A DNA stretch of 64,000 nucleotides, from the NCBI RefSeq assembly GCF_007786445.1, contig NZ_VNJI01000005.1, forward strand, positions 62,001 to 126,000. The letters run 5' to 3'. The position numbers were made by a program, and so were the translations under genes. The notes beneath the pieces are model-generated. The model ran no database searches. It saw nothing but the letters and a program-made list of their open reading frames with translations, and was not told the origin of the DNA. This document shows, piece after piece, positions 8,624 to 16,946 of this stretch. How positions within the stretch are numbered: the first letter of the stretch is position 1; each line of letters begins with the position of its first letter. The DNA is from Paenibacillus cremeus. Lineage in GTDB: Bacteria > Bacillota > Bacilli > Paenibacillales > NBRC-103111.

Positions 8624-8652
8624 ATTATAGCATTGTCCCCTATCGCTGTCGA
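8624..8652 (-). promoter_or_regulatory. Sigma-A promoter of the 57-residue gene
   Basis: TCGACA (8647-8652), a 17-nt spacer and a perfect TATAAT (8624-8629) read on the minus strand, 48 nt before the ATG. Confidence 0.7.
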
Positions 8653-8709
8653 TGGCAGATCAATAATGCCACCACAACCAAGGTGGACGACTTGCCCTGG
8701 TCTACCCGG

Positions 8710-9498
8710 CTAAACTCGGTGCAGCTTGCGGTAGGCGGAAGGCACCGTTCCCATGCGGCTGCGGAAGACGCGGCTTAAGTAGAAGCCGTTCTCGTAGCCG
8801 CACCGCTGAGCGATCGCTTCGAGCGTCAGCGTCGTCTCCTCCAGCAGGCGGCAGGCGCGGCTGATCCGCAGCTCCGTAACGTAGGCGGAAGGCGTATGTC
8901 CGTATGCTGCCCGGAATTTCCGCGTGAGCTGCACTGGGCTCAGCCCCAGCGCAGCGGATAGCTCGCTCATGGCAAACGGCTCAAACGCGTGAGCGAGCAG
9001 CCAAAGGCGGGCTTGGTGCATGAGCGGATCCGCTCCCTCCCGCGCTTCATCCTGCTGCAGGCTGCGTTCCAGCTCCGCCGAAAGCAACAGGTCATTGAGC
9101 AGATGCCGCATCGGCCCAGATGCCGGATCGTGCAGCCCCACTCTGCTCATGCTGCGCAAGTACCGATACGTGGAAGCGAGGCGCTCCGTATCGGCGATCG
9201 TTATTTTTCCCGTCCATCGCTTCGCCTCCTCCTCCCCCGGCTCGATCTCCCATATGAATTGGACAAAATGAAATGTGAGCGGCGTCAACGTTCTCCGATG
9301 AAATGCTGTGTGCGGTGGACATACCACCAGATCAGCGAAGCCCGCGTCCCCTTCTTCCCTGCCGATTTTGTAGGTGAATCGACCGCTCTCCACGGCAAAC
9401 ATGGTCCAATACCCGCTCGTATCCTGCTCCAGCTGAAACTGCTCCTTTTGGTGCCAATACACATATGCCCTCGGGTCGACCGACCGGCTGCTCCGCAT
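8710..9498 (-). CDS. AraC-family transcriptional regulator
   Basis: 262 residues: an N-terminal cupin-like sensing domain (residues 1-150, with YWTMFAVESG and CPPHTAFHRR) and a C-terminal double helix-turn-helix (about 165-262, with MSELSAALGLSPVQLTRKFR and the closing FYLSRVFRSRMG). Such proteins usually activate nearby sugar-use genes on binding a carbohydrate. It is divergent from the FAD oxidoreductase across 149 bp, so that gene is the likely target. GAGGGGG precedes the ATG. Confidence 0.88.
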   Translation of the reverse strand: MRSSRSVDPRAYVYWHQKEQFQLEQDTSGYWTMFAVESGRFTYKIGREEGDAGFADLVVCPPHTAFHRRTLTPLTFHFVQFIWEIEPGEEEAKRWTGKITIADTERLASTYRYLRSMSRVGLHDPASGPMRHLLNDLLLSAELERSLQQDEAREGADPLMHQARLWLLAHAFEPFAMSELSAALGLSPVQLTRKFRAAYGHTPSAYVTELRISRACRLLEETTLTLEAIAQRCGYENGFYLSRVFRSRMGTVPSAYRKLHRV

Positions 9499-9647
9499 GC
9501 TTTGCCTGCCCCCTCATTTCGTCCGATTATTCGTGAAATAAAGTATAAGTCTTATCGTAATACGATGCATGTTCTTTGCCAAGGGGAAGCCGTATGATGA
9601 AATCAAGGATATTTATAGATGCTCAAAAGGAGTGTGTTTAAGCCCTC
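9499..9647. promoter_or_regulatory. Divergent promoter region, AraC regulator / FAD oxidoreductase
   Basis: AT-rich 149-bp gap with -10-like sequences on both strands (for example TATACT in minus-strand orientation near 9541 and TATTTATAG near 9610 on plus). No convincing inverted-repeat operator is seen. Confidence 0.4.
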
Positions 9648-11897
9648 ATGAAAAATGAACTTGTCAAAGCGGATGTTACGGTTGTTGGCGGTGGACTGGC
9701 CGGCGTATGTGCGGCCATTGCAGCGGCTCGGCTCGGGCAGACCGTATCGCTGATCAACAACCGGCCGGTGCTCGGCGGCAATTCCAGCAGTGAAGTGCGG
9801 GTGTGGGTATGCGGTGCAACCGGTCACGGCATTCACCGCTATGCGCGGGAAACCGGCATCATGGGCGAGCTGTTTATCGAAAATCAGTACCGCAATATGG
9901 ACGGCAACCCGTATTTTTGGGATATGGTCGTGCATGAAGCAGTGCGAGCTGAGCCGAACATTCAGGTGTTTCTGAATACGGACGTGCATGAGGTGGAAGC
10001 CGACGGGACGGAGGACGATCGGACGATTCGTTCCGTGACCGGCTGGATGATGGCGTCGGAGCGGCGCATTCGCTTTGAAAGTCCGATTTTTCTCGATTGC
10101 ACCGGTGATGGACTGGTCGGCTTCCTGGCTGGGGCCAAGCATCGGATCGGGCGGGAAGCACGCGAGGAGTACAACGAAGAATGGGCTCCGCTCGTCGCAG
10201 ACGATATTACGCTCGGAAGCACATTGCTTTTCTACACGAAAAATGTAGGTCATCCGGTTCGGTACATCCCTCCGAGCTTTGCCAAGGACATTACGAAAAC
10301 TACGATTCCGGAGCGCCGGATCATTCGCAGCGGCGATAATGGATGCGCTTACTGGTGGATCGAGTGGGGCGGCGAGCTGGATACGGTGCACGACAATGAG
10401 CGAATCCGGGATGAGCTGTGGTCCGTTATCTACGGGATTTGGGATTATATCAAAAATTCCGGCAAGTTCGATGCTGAACATATGACGCTGGAATGGGTCG
10501 GCTCCATCCCCGGCAAGCGGGAATACCGGCGTTTCGTCGGCGATTATGTGCTGAACCAGAACGATATTCTGGCGCAGCGCGAGTTTGAAGACCGCGTCGC
10601 TTTCGGCGGCTGGTCGATTGACCTGCATCCGCCGCAAGGCGTGTATTCGACCGAGGCCGGCTCCAAGCATTTGCATATGGACGGCAACTACCATATCCCT
10701 TTCCGTTCGCTATATTCCGCGAACGTGAACAATATGCTGATGGCCGGCCGTGACATCAGCGCTTCGCACGTCGCGTTCGGCACGACGCGGGTTATGGCCA
10801 CCTGCGCCGTCATCGGCGAGGCAGCCGGAACCGGTGCGGCGCTGTGCGCGAGCAAGGGCGTATCCCCGCGAGAGCTTTATCTGCAGCACCTCGGGGAGCT
10901 GCAGCAGACACTGCTGCGGCAGGATGCTTCGATCATCGGGCTGCGCAACCAGGATCCGGCCGATTTGGCGCTAAGCGCGCGGGCCACCGCGTCCAGCACG
11001 CGCTCTCGGCTCGCCGTGGAGCGCACAGCCAAGATCGTCCCGCTGGACGCGGACCTCGGGCTGCTGGTGCCGGTCTCGCCAGCGCTGAACGGCGTGGAGC
11101 TGCTCGTCGATGCGTATGCGGACACCGAGCTGACCGTCGAGCTGTGGAGCACCGGCCGGGCGGAGAACTACGTTCCGAAGGAACGGATCGCGGCCGCCAC
11201 CGCCTCCGTGCCGCGGGCCGGGCTGCAGTGGGTGAAGCTGGATTTGGCCTGGCAGCCGGAACGTGCGCAAAATGCGTTTCTCGTCCTTCAAGCGAACGAC
11301 GCGCTGGCTCTGCATTTTGACGATCATACGACCACTGGGGTATTGGCGTTTCGAAAAGGCGCCAAGCCTGTCGTCTCCGCAAGCCTCGAGGATCATCAGC
11401 CGGATCAGCCGGTCGTGCAGTGGAGCATGCGCCCGTTTGTGCGGATGACCCCCTGCTTCCGCTTGACAGCGCCGACTGAAGCTTATGCGCCAGCTCAAGC
11501 CATCGACGGCTACATTCGTCCTTATGGCGGGCCGCATCTTTGGTCATCCGCGCCGATTCGCTCCGGCGAACTCGAATGGCTGGAGCTGCGCTGGGATCAG
11601 CCAGTGACCTTGCAGTCGATCCATTTGACCTTCAACGATGATGTGAACGAAGATTTGATCAATCTGCATCATCACATTACCCCGTTTGAGGCTATCCCGG
11701 ATCTGGTCAAGGACTACCGGATCGAAGGCTTCACGAACGGCGAGTGGCGCACGCTGACCGAAGGACGCGACAATCACAAGCGCAAGCAGGTTCACCGGTT
11801 GGCCTTGGCTGTGACGACGGATCGCCTGCGCGTTATCGTCGAAGCCACCAATGGGAGCCCGTTTGCGGAAATTATTGAGGTACGCGTGTACGCATAA
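9648..11897 (+). CDS. FAD-dependent oxidoreductase with C-terminal beta-sandwich
   Basis: 749 residues. The N-terminus has the dinucleotide-binding signature VVGGGLAGVCAAIAAARLG (residues 12-30), followed by LGGNSSSEVRV and, around residue 365, LMAGRDISASHVAFGTTR, the pattern of the FAD_oxidored family (PF12831) found in polysaccharide-use loci. Residues about 450-749 are beta-rich and include a discoidin-like segment (WLELRWDQPVTL, IEGFTNGEW), possibly for binding saccharide. There is no signal peptide, so it acts in the cytosol; the substrate is unknown. GGAG lies 15 nt before the ATG, an unusually long spacing. Confidence 0.82.
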   Translation: MKNELVKADVTVVGGGLAGVCAAIAAARLGQTVSLINNRPVLGGNSSSEVRVWVCGATGHGIHRYARETGIMGELFIENQYRNMDGNPYFWDMVVHEAVRAEPNIQVFLNTDVHEVEADGTEDDRTIRSVTGWMMASERRIRFESPIFLDCTGDGLVGFLAGAKHRIGREAREEYNEEWAPLVADDITLGSTLLFYTKNVGHPVRYIPPSFAKDITKTTIPERRIIRSGDNGCAYWWIEWGGELDTVHDNERIRDELWSVIYGIWDYIKNSGKFDAEHMTLEWVGSIPGKREYRRFVGDYVLNQNDILAQREFEDRVAFGGWSIDLHPPQGVYSTEAGSKHLHMDGNYHIPFRSLYSANVNNMLMAGRDISASHVAFGTTRVMATCAVIGEAAGTGAALCASKGVSPRELYLQHLGELQQTLLRQDASIIGLRNQDPADLALSARATASSTRSRLAVERTAKIVPLDADLGLLVPVSPALNGVELLVDAYADTELTVELWSTGRAENYVPKERIAAATASVPRAGLQWVKLDLAWQPERAQNAFLVLQANDALALHFDDHTTTGVLAFRKGAKPVVSASLEDHQPDQPVVQWSMRPFVRMTPCFRLTAPTEAYAPAQAIDGYIRPYGGPHLWSSAPIRSGELEWLELRWDQPVTLQSIHLTFNDDVNEDLINLHHHITPFEAIPDLVKDYRIEGFTNGEWRTLTEGRDNHKRKQVHRLALAVTTDRLRVIVEATNGSPFAEIIEVRVYA

Positions 11898-11900
11898 GCA

Positions 11901-11951
11901 AAAAGGGTGTCACACCAAAGCCGGTTTCTTGGCTGTGAGTGACACCCTTTT
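11901..11951 (+). terminator. Intrinsic terminator of the FAD oxidoreductase gene
   Basis: AAAAGGGTGTCAC pairs with GTGACACCCTTTT across a loop that itself contains a weak inner stem. It starts 4 nt after the stop codon and can act in both directions. Confidence 0.88.
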
Positions 11952-11967
11952 CTAGTTTGATACCGTT

Positions 11968-12100
11968 TCACCAGCTTGGCTGCACGACCAGCCGTCCTTT
12001 CACGGGATCCAGCGTATAGTCCGCAGGTGGACCGTGTAAGGATGGCATCCTGCGGTGTCAAGGTAACCTCCGTTGGATCTAAGGAATTGGCCTTGGTGGC
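11968..12100 (-). pseudogene. Decayed gene fragment, frameshifted C-terminus
   Basis: On the minus strand one frame reads ...SLDPTEVTLTPQDAIL and the next continues as HGPPADYTLDPVKGRLVVQPSW followed by TGA at 11968-11970. Both pieces look like protein from a carbohydrate-active enzyme tail, but they lie in different frames and there is no intact upstream gene; the tandem array begins where the rest should be. The 26-codon ORF 11968-12048 could in principle be a free-standing peptide, but it lacks a ribosome site of its own. Confidence 0.35.
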
Positions 12101-12136
12101 CTGCAGCCTTGCGCAGTGACTGGCCCAGGCTGCAGG
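12100..12136. repeat. 10-bp inverted repeat at the edge of the array
   Basis: CCTGCAGCCT (12100-12109) and AGGCTGCAGG (12127-12136) are perfect reverse complements around a 17-nt loop. The right arm overlaps the first array unit. Confidence 0.6.
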
Positions 12137-12590
12137 ACGGCTTTTCCGCTTTGCACGCCTCGCGCAGCGTCTGGCTCGCCCTGCAGCGCGGCTTTTCCGC
12201 TCTGCACGCCTCGCAGCACCCTCGGGCTCGCCCTACAGCGCGGCTTTCCCGCTTCGCACGCCTCGCGCACCCTCGGGCTCGCCCTCAGCGCGGCTTTCCC
12301 GCTCTGCACGCCTCGCGCAGCCTCAGTCTCGCTCTGCAGCGCGGCTTTTCCGCTTTGCACGCCTCGCGCAGCCTCAGCCTCGCCCTGCAGCGCGGCTTTC
12401 CCGCTTTGCACGCCTCGCGCAGCGTCTGGCTCGCCCTGCAGCGCGGCTTTCCCGCTTTGCACGCCTCGCGCAGCCTCAGCCTCGCCCTGCAGCGCTGCTT
12501 TCCCGCTTTGCACGCCTCGCGCAGCCTCGGGCTCGCCCTGCAGCGCGGCTTTTCCGCTTTGCGCGCCTCGCGCAGCCGACAGCGCACCCT
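12132..12590. repeat. Nine-copy 51-bp tandem repeat array
   Basis: Nine consecutive units of about 51 bp, G+C-rich, each carrying a GCGGCTTT(C/T)CCGC mini-hairpin and the conserved stretch GCTTTGCACGCCTCGCGCA. The central units are nearly identical and the outer ones more diverged, as in arrays maintained by slippage. Because 51 is divisible by 3 and the unit lacks stops in most frames, long spurious reading frames cross it. On the minus strand it encodes a 17-residue repeat (ARGVQSGKAALQGE plus variable residues) in the same frame as the adjoining AraC gene, just past its stop. Confidence 0.9.
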
Positions 12591-13476
12591 ATTCCGCCGG
12601 CAGCTGCATCCAATCCCGGTGCTTGCGCCGGTATTCCTGCGGGGTGAGGCCGATCACCTTCTTGAACACGCGGCTAAAATAGTTCGCGTCCTCGTAGCCC
12701 AGCGCATGAGCGATCTCGGACACGTGCTCGCTAGTGGCAGCCAGGCGGCGCATGGCCAGCTTCGCTTTGAGCGCGTGCCAATACTGCAGCGGGGCCATGC
12801 CCGTGTCGCGCAGAAACAGCTTGCGCAGGTGCGACTCGCTGGTGCCCACGGCCTCCGCCAGCTGCTTCACCGAAGGCTGCGCCGCCGGGCGCTGCGACAT
12901 ATGCGCGATCGCATCCGCCACGCGCGGGTCGCTGCCCCCGTCCGCCGAGCGCGCATCCAGCGCGGGAGCGCGACGTGCGGCCATCAAGCCGAGCAGCCGC
13001 AGCAGCCCCGCCTGCATCAGCAGCGGCTTGCCGGCGGAGTCGGCGTCGTCGTCCGCCAGCATGAGGCGCAGCACCGCCGCCAGCTCAGCGGTATCCCCGC
13101 CATAGCGCAGGGGAAGCCGCAGCGACGCAGGCCAGCGCCCACCGCGCTCGAGCGGAGCCGCCGTCTCATAATTGAGGCTGATCAGCTGAAGCGAGGCCGA
13201 TTGAGCCCGGCAGCTCAATAAAGTGCCCGGCGGAAAAAACAAGAGCTCGCCCGCCCCACACGGAAGAGCTTCCGGCTCCCCAGCTCCTCCACGCAGTGAC
13301 AGTGACTCCTCCGCAGCCGCAGCCTCCAGCGTTAACGCCCCCTCTTCGATCAGCCAAATGACGGCATGCTCCAGCACGCGACGATCGATCCGCCAAGTAT
13401 GAGGCAAATCATACTGCTTAATATGCAAAAACCGAAGCTGCATCGCTTCGGTTATACGTCCTGCTAACGGGAGCAT
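12589..13476 (-). CDS. AraC-family transcriptional regulator
   Basis: 295 residues: N-terminal cupin-like domain (about 15-130) and C-terminal AraC DNA-binding domain (about 190-290) with VKQLAEAVGTSESHLRKLF and the conserved ALGYEDANYFSRVFKK. The ribosome site is formed by the end of the preceding permease gene (AAAGGG, 6 nt between genes), so it is the last gene of the sugar ABC operon and may autoregulate it. Its stop codon lies at the boundary of the tandem repeat array. The Ala/Arg-rich middle (LMAARRAPALDARS) is a flexible linker. Confidence 0.88.
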   Translation of the reverse strand: MLPLAGRITEAMQLRFLHIKQYDLPHTWRIDRRVLEHAVIWLIEEGALTLEAAAAEESLSLRGGAGEPEALPCGAGELLFFPPGTLLSCRAQSASLQLISLNYETAAPLERGGRWPASLRLPLRYGGDTAELAAVLRLMLADDDADSAGKPLLMQAGLLRLLGLMAARRAPALDARSADGGSDPRVADAIAHMSQRPAAQPSVKQLAEAVGTSESHLRKLFLRDTGMAPLQYWHALKAKLAMRRLAATSEHVSEIAHALGYEDANYFSRVFKKVIGLTPQEYRRKHRDWMQLPAE

Positions 13477-13482
13477 CGCAAC

Positions 13483-14367
13483 CTACCCTTTCAGCCCACT
13501 GCTTGCGAACCCTTCGACGAACCATTTTTGACAGACGCTGACGACAATCAGCACAGGGACCAGCCCCGACACGGAGGCGGCCATCGACAGCACATAGTTC
13601 GTACCGAACTCCTCCACGTAATTGGTAAGTCCCAGCGGGATCGTATACAAGTGCTTATCTCGCAGAAAAATCAGCGGTCCCTCATACTCATTCCAGTGCC
13701 AAGTGAACGACAGAATAAGCAGCGTCACGATCGCCGGCTTGGTCAGCGGCAGACTGATCTGCCAAAACATCCGCCAGAACCCCGCCCCATCGACTCGAGC
13801 CGCTTCCAGCAGCTCTCCTGGCAAAGTCAAGAAAAACTGGCGCATGAGAAACGTGCCGAACACCGTAAATATCCCCGGCAAAATAAGCGACCAATGCGTA
13901 TTGATCAGCTTCATTGAATCAAACAAAATGAAGCGAGGCAGCAGCAGCACCTGTCCTGGGATCATCATAGTCGATAAGTAAAGCAGAAATAAGCCGTTGC
14001 GTCCCCGGAAATTCAGCTTGGCAAACGCGAATCCCGCCATTGCGCTCGTAAACAGGTTGCCGACGACGGTGATCCCGGTGATTTTGATCGAATTGAAATA
14101 ATAAATATAGAACGGATTCGTGCCGGTCCACACCTTCTTGTAATTTTCCCAATGAAACTGGGCCGGGATCCACTCAATCGGGTATTTGAAGACGTCGCCG
14201 TTTACCTTAAACGAAGTGGAAAGCATCCACAAATACGGGATAATCATCAGCACGGCAATGCAAGCCATCACGACGGTCACAAAGATTTTGCCTGCGATGT
14301 GCCAGTGATTCGAGCGCCGGCGCGCCACCACCTGGGCTGGAATATCGGTTTTCATAGCGGATTGCAT
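13483..14367 (-). CDS. Carbohydrate ABC transporter permease (MalG/ThuG type)
   Basis: 294 residues with six predicted membrane helices. The cytoplasmic EAA loop (EAARVDGAGFWRMFW, then ISLPLTKP) marks the contact with the ATPase. It belongs to the MalG/AraQ-like group that pairs with the upstream permease. GGGGGGAG precedes the ATG, so the first of two Met codons is used. No ATP-binding subunit is encoded nearby; as is common in Firmicutes, a shared MsmX-type ATPase is probably used. The C-terminal GLKG is typical of the family. Confidence 0.93.
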   Translation of the reverse strand: MQSAMKTDIPAQVVARRRSNHWHIAGKIFVTVVMACIAVLMIIPYLWMLSTSFKVNGDVFKYPIEWIPAQFHWENYKKVWTGTNPFYIYYFNSIKITGITVVGNLFTSAMAGFAFAKLNFRGRNGLFLLYLSTMMIPGQVLLLPRFILFDSMKLINTHWSLILPGIFTVFGTFLMRQFFLTLPGELLEAARVDGAGFWRMFWQISLPLTKPAIVTLLILSFTWHWNEYEGPLIFLRDKHLYTIPLGLTNYVEEFGTNYVLSMAASVSGLVPVLIVVSVCQKWFVEGFASSGLKG

Positions 14368-14385
14368 GCTGCTCTCTCCCCCCTG

Positions 14386-15294
14386 TTAGAAATGCTGCTG
14401 CCAGCGCTTTTGCCCCTGCCACTGGATGAGCGTGATGACGAAGATGATGGCAAATAAGACCCAAGAAACGGTTGCCGCATAGCCCATTTTGTAAAAACGG
14501 AACGCCAGCAAATAAATATGATACGACAGCACCATCGTCGAATCGACCGGACCGCCCTGCGTCATAACCGCCACCGGACCGAACACCTGGAAGGACCAAA
14601 TAATGAGCGTGACCATGATCAGGAACGTGGTCGGAGTCAGCAGCGGGATCGTAATCTGCAGCAGCTGGCGCACTTTCGAGGCCCCGTCGATCTCGGCGGA
14701 CTCGTACAGCTCTCTTGAAATATTTTGCAGGCCGGCCAAGTACAGAATCATCGCATAGCCGATCGTGACCCAGACCGACATGATAATAATGGCGTACAGC
14801 GCCGAATTCGGGCTGGCCAGCCATCCCGGAGGATCGGTCATCCCGAGGCTGCGCAGAAACTGGTTGATCGGGCCCGTACGGTTGTTGTACATAATGCTCC
14901 AGATGATGGAAACAGCCACTAGACTGCTCACATACGGGAGAAAAATCATCGTGCGCAGCAGGTTGCGGAAGTACACATATTTATTCAGCACCACCGCGAG
15001 CAGGAGGCCGATCAGCATCGACGCCGGAACGCTGACCACGGTGAAGATGGTGTTATTTTTCAGCGATTTGATAAACTTCGGATCGTCTCCCAGCGCCTTG
15101 AAATTGTCCAGCCCTACCCAGTGGATGCCGGCGAAGCCCTTCAAATACTCCCAGTCCACGAACACGAGGTACAAGCTGAACAAGATGGGGAGAAGCACAA
15201 AAATCAAATACCCAGCAAAATTGGGCAGAATGAACAAATACCCGGCTACATGCTCTTTGAAGCGCGCGTTGTGCCATAACTGCTTCATTCGCAT
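14386..15294 (-). CDS. Carbohydrate ABC transporter permease (MalF/UgpA type)
   Basis: 302 residues, six membrane helices, with the first one near residues 14-38 (YLFILPNFAGYLIFVLL). The EAA loop reads ESAEIDGASKVRQLLQ then ITIPLLTP. It is the partner of the MalG-type permease 18 nt downstream. AAAGGAGA sits 5 nt before the ATG. It follows the binding-protein gene after an intercistronic terminator, which should make the permeases less abundant than the binding protein. Confidence 0.93.
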   Translation of the reverse strand: MRMKQLWHNARFKEHVAGYLFILPNFAGYLIFVLLPILFSLYLVFVDWEYLKGFAGIHWVGLDNFKALGDDPKFIKSLKNNTIFTVVSVPASMLIGLLLAVVLNKYVYFRNLLRTMIFLPYVSSLVAVSIIWSIMYNNRTGPINQFLRSLGMTDPPGWLASPNSALYAIIIMSVWVTIGYAMILYLAGLQNISRELYESAEIDGASKVRQLLQITIPLLTPTTFLIMVTLIIWSFQVFGPVAVMTQGGPVDSTMVLSYHIYLLAFRFYKMGYAATVSWVLFAIIFVITLIQWQGQKRWQQHF

Positions 15295-15383
15295 CCGTCT
15301 CCTTTACCTCAGGTTCCCTCTACTGTATCAATTGTCCCGCACCGGTAACATAGATACAGCTTGACGGTTTCTGCATGATTCTT

Positions 15384-15431
15384 GAAAAAAACAAAACCCC
15401 CGAACTCCGCCAGGCAGGCGGAACGGGGGCC
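15384..15431 (-). terminator. Intercistronic terminator after the binding-protein gene
   Basis: Minus-strand stem CCCCCGTTCCGCC against GGCGGAGTTCGGGGG, followed by TTTTGTTTTTTT. It is strong, yet the permease genes lie beyond it in the same direction, implying partial read-through. Confidence 0.88.
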
Positions 15432-15436
15432 GGGAC

Positions 15437-16819
15437 TTACTTCTTCGCGTTCTTAATCGCGGTGTCGGCTCTGGATTTCATCGATTCCTGCGTTTTATCG
15501 ATGTTTTGCGCGCCCAGCAAATATTTTTCCATCTCTTCCTTGTAAATCGTGCTCAGCTCGGTAGGTGCCGGCACGTTATACGACGTCGGATACGTGTAGG
15601 AGCCGGAGAGCAGCGCTTGCAGCGACGCCTTGTCGATCAGCTTATCGGAATCACCGATGAGGATTTGTGCGATTTTGGCTTGGTCGGCTTTCTTATTCGT
15701 CGGAATCCGGCCGCCAGGCACCATCGCCATGTTGCCTTCCTTCAGGTACCAATCCATGAATTTCATGGCTGCATCCTTGTTCGCACTGTTCTTGTTGATC
15801 GACATGTAGTCGCCCATACCACCGCCCACGTTGACATTCCCTCCGGCTTTATACTGCGGAATCGGAGCAAAAACGATCTGGAAGTCATGCGGGAAGTTCT
15901 GCGTATCTTTGATATAGCGAATCAAATAAATTTGCGAGGCCAGCATCGCCGCTTTTCCGGTGAGCAGCTCGTTCTGGTACGTCAGCTTGCCTGCAACCGC
16001 TTCCGAATATTTCACCATCACACCGGCGTCTTCGAGGCTCTTTTGCAGCTCCAGCCCTTTTTTCAGCGCAGGGGAGTTGAAATTTGACGCGCCGTCGGCC
16101 GTAATGATCGAATCGAGCGGTTTATCCGTCGCCAGCACCTGCAAGCCAAAGTTGCCCAGCTGCGGATCGTGGAACGTTCCTTTGCGATCCCCTTTGTTTA
16201 GCTTCTTAGCTAATGCGGCAAAATCATCCCACGTCCAGGCGGTCGGAAGCTTCTCGCCTACCTCGTCGAGCGCTTTCTTATTGATCAGCACACCGCCCAC
16301 GTTCTTGTTAGCCGGCAAATAGTAAAACTTGCCGTCCGGGAACTTGCGGATATTCGAGGTGCCGATAATGCCATCCACATCAAAATTGACCTTGGCGATC
16401 AATTCATCCAGCGGTGCCACCATGCCGGCCTGCACGCGCTTGTTAATTTTCTCATCACTGTAGCTCATGAAAATATCCGGGGCATCGGAGTTCGAAAGCA
16501 GCGCGGTTTCCAGCTTCAGATTACCCGGATCATCGTTGACGAACCGTGTGTATTCCACCTTGACGAGCGGGTTCGCTTTGTTCCAAGCGTCGACCGCGTC
16601 CTGCGGACCGCTTTCGGGCGGTACGCCGCCCCAGAATTTAAGGGTAATCGGCTTCTGCTCTGCCGGTTTTGGTGTGTCTGCAGGCTTCGGCGTGTCGGCG
16701 GGCTTTGCGGTATCGGCTGGTTTGGCTGGTGCTGGCGGATTGGTGGAGCCACCGCAGCCGCTGAGCGTCATGGCTGCAGCCAGAACGATTCCTGTCGCGC
16801 TGATCCAGGCTTTTTTCAT
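15437..16819 (-). CDS. Extracellular sugar-binding lipoprotein (ABC transporter)
   Basis: 460 residues. A signal peptide ends in the lipobox LSGC (Cys22), so the protein is anchored to the outer face of the membrane. A Pro/Ala/Lys linker with repeated KPAD(T)PKPAD units (about 28-50) precedes the family-1 binding domain (ITLKFWGGVPPESGPQ). It delivers an oligosaccharide or sugar to the permease pair. The ATG at 16819 is preferred over an in-frame start 87 nt upstream because it begins the signal peptide and has AAAGGGGA 8-9 nt before it. Confidence 0.92.
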   Translation of the reverse strand: MKKAWISATGIVLAAAMTLSGCGGSTNPPAPAKPADTAKPADTPKPADTPKPAEQKPITLKFWGGVPPESGPQDAVDAWNKANPLVKVEYTRFVNDDPGNLKLETALLSNSDAPDIFMSYSDEKINKRVQAGMVAPLDELIAKVNFDVDGIIGTSNIRKFPDGKFYYLPANKNVGGVLINKKALDEVGEKLPTAWTWDDFAALAKKLNKGDRKGTFHDPQLGNFGLQVLATDKPLDSIITADGASNFNSPALKKGLELQKSLEDAGVMVKYSEAVAGKLTYQNELLTGKAAMLASQIYLIRYIKDTQNFPHDFQIVFAPIPQYKAGGNVNVGGGMGDYMSINKNSANKDAAMKFMDWYLKEGNMAMVPGGRIPTNKKADQAKIAQILIGDSDKLIDKASLQALLSGSYTYPTSYNVPAPTELSTIYKEEMEKYLLGAQNIDKTQESMKSRADTAIKNAKK

Positions 16820-16946
16820 TGGTCCATCCCCTTTTCGGCTAATGATTAAAGCAATCTTTATCTTAAGAAGATCACCTTCATCGTAGGCAATTTCACCGAA
16901 AATCACTACAGCGCTATCTTGGCAAAATCTTCATATTTCTTGACAG

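Noticed and set aside
9603-10694. Minus-strand reading frame of 363 codons
   Set aside because: It is antisense to the FAD oxidoreductase, which has family motifs throughout; the minus product shows none.
12132-12590. Array as a CRISPR or a coding repeat protein of its own
   Set aside because: There are no spacers between units and no start codon with a ribosome site specific to it.
12073-13221. Long plus-strand reading frame (382 codons) across the array and the AraC gene
   Set aside because: It is opened by the stop-poor 51-bp units and is antisense to a clear AraC gene.
16820-16906. N-terminal extension of the binding lipoprotein at 15437-16819
   Set aside because: It would hide the signal peptide; AAAGGGGA supports the ATG at 16819.
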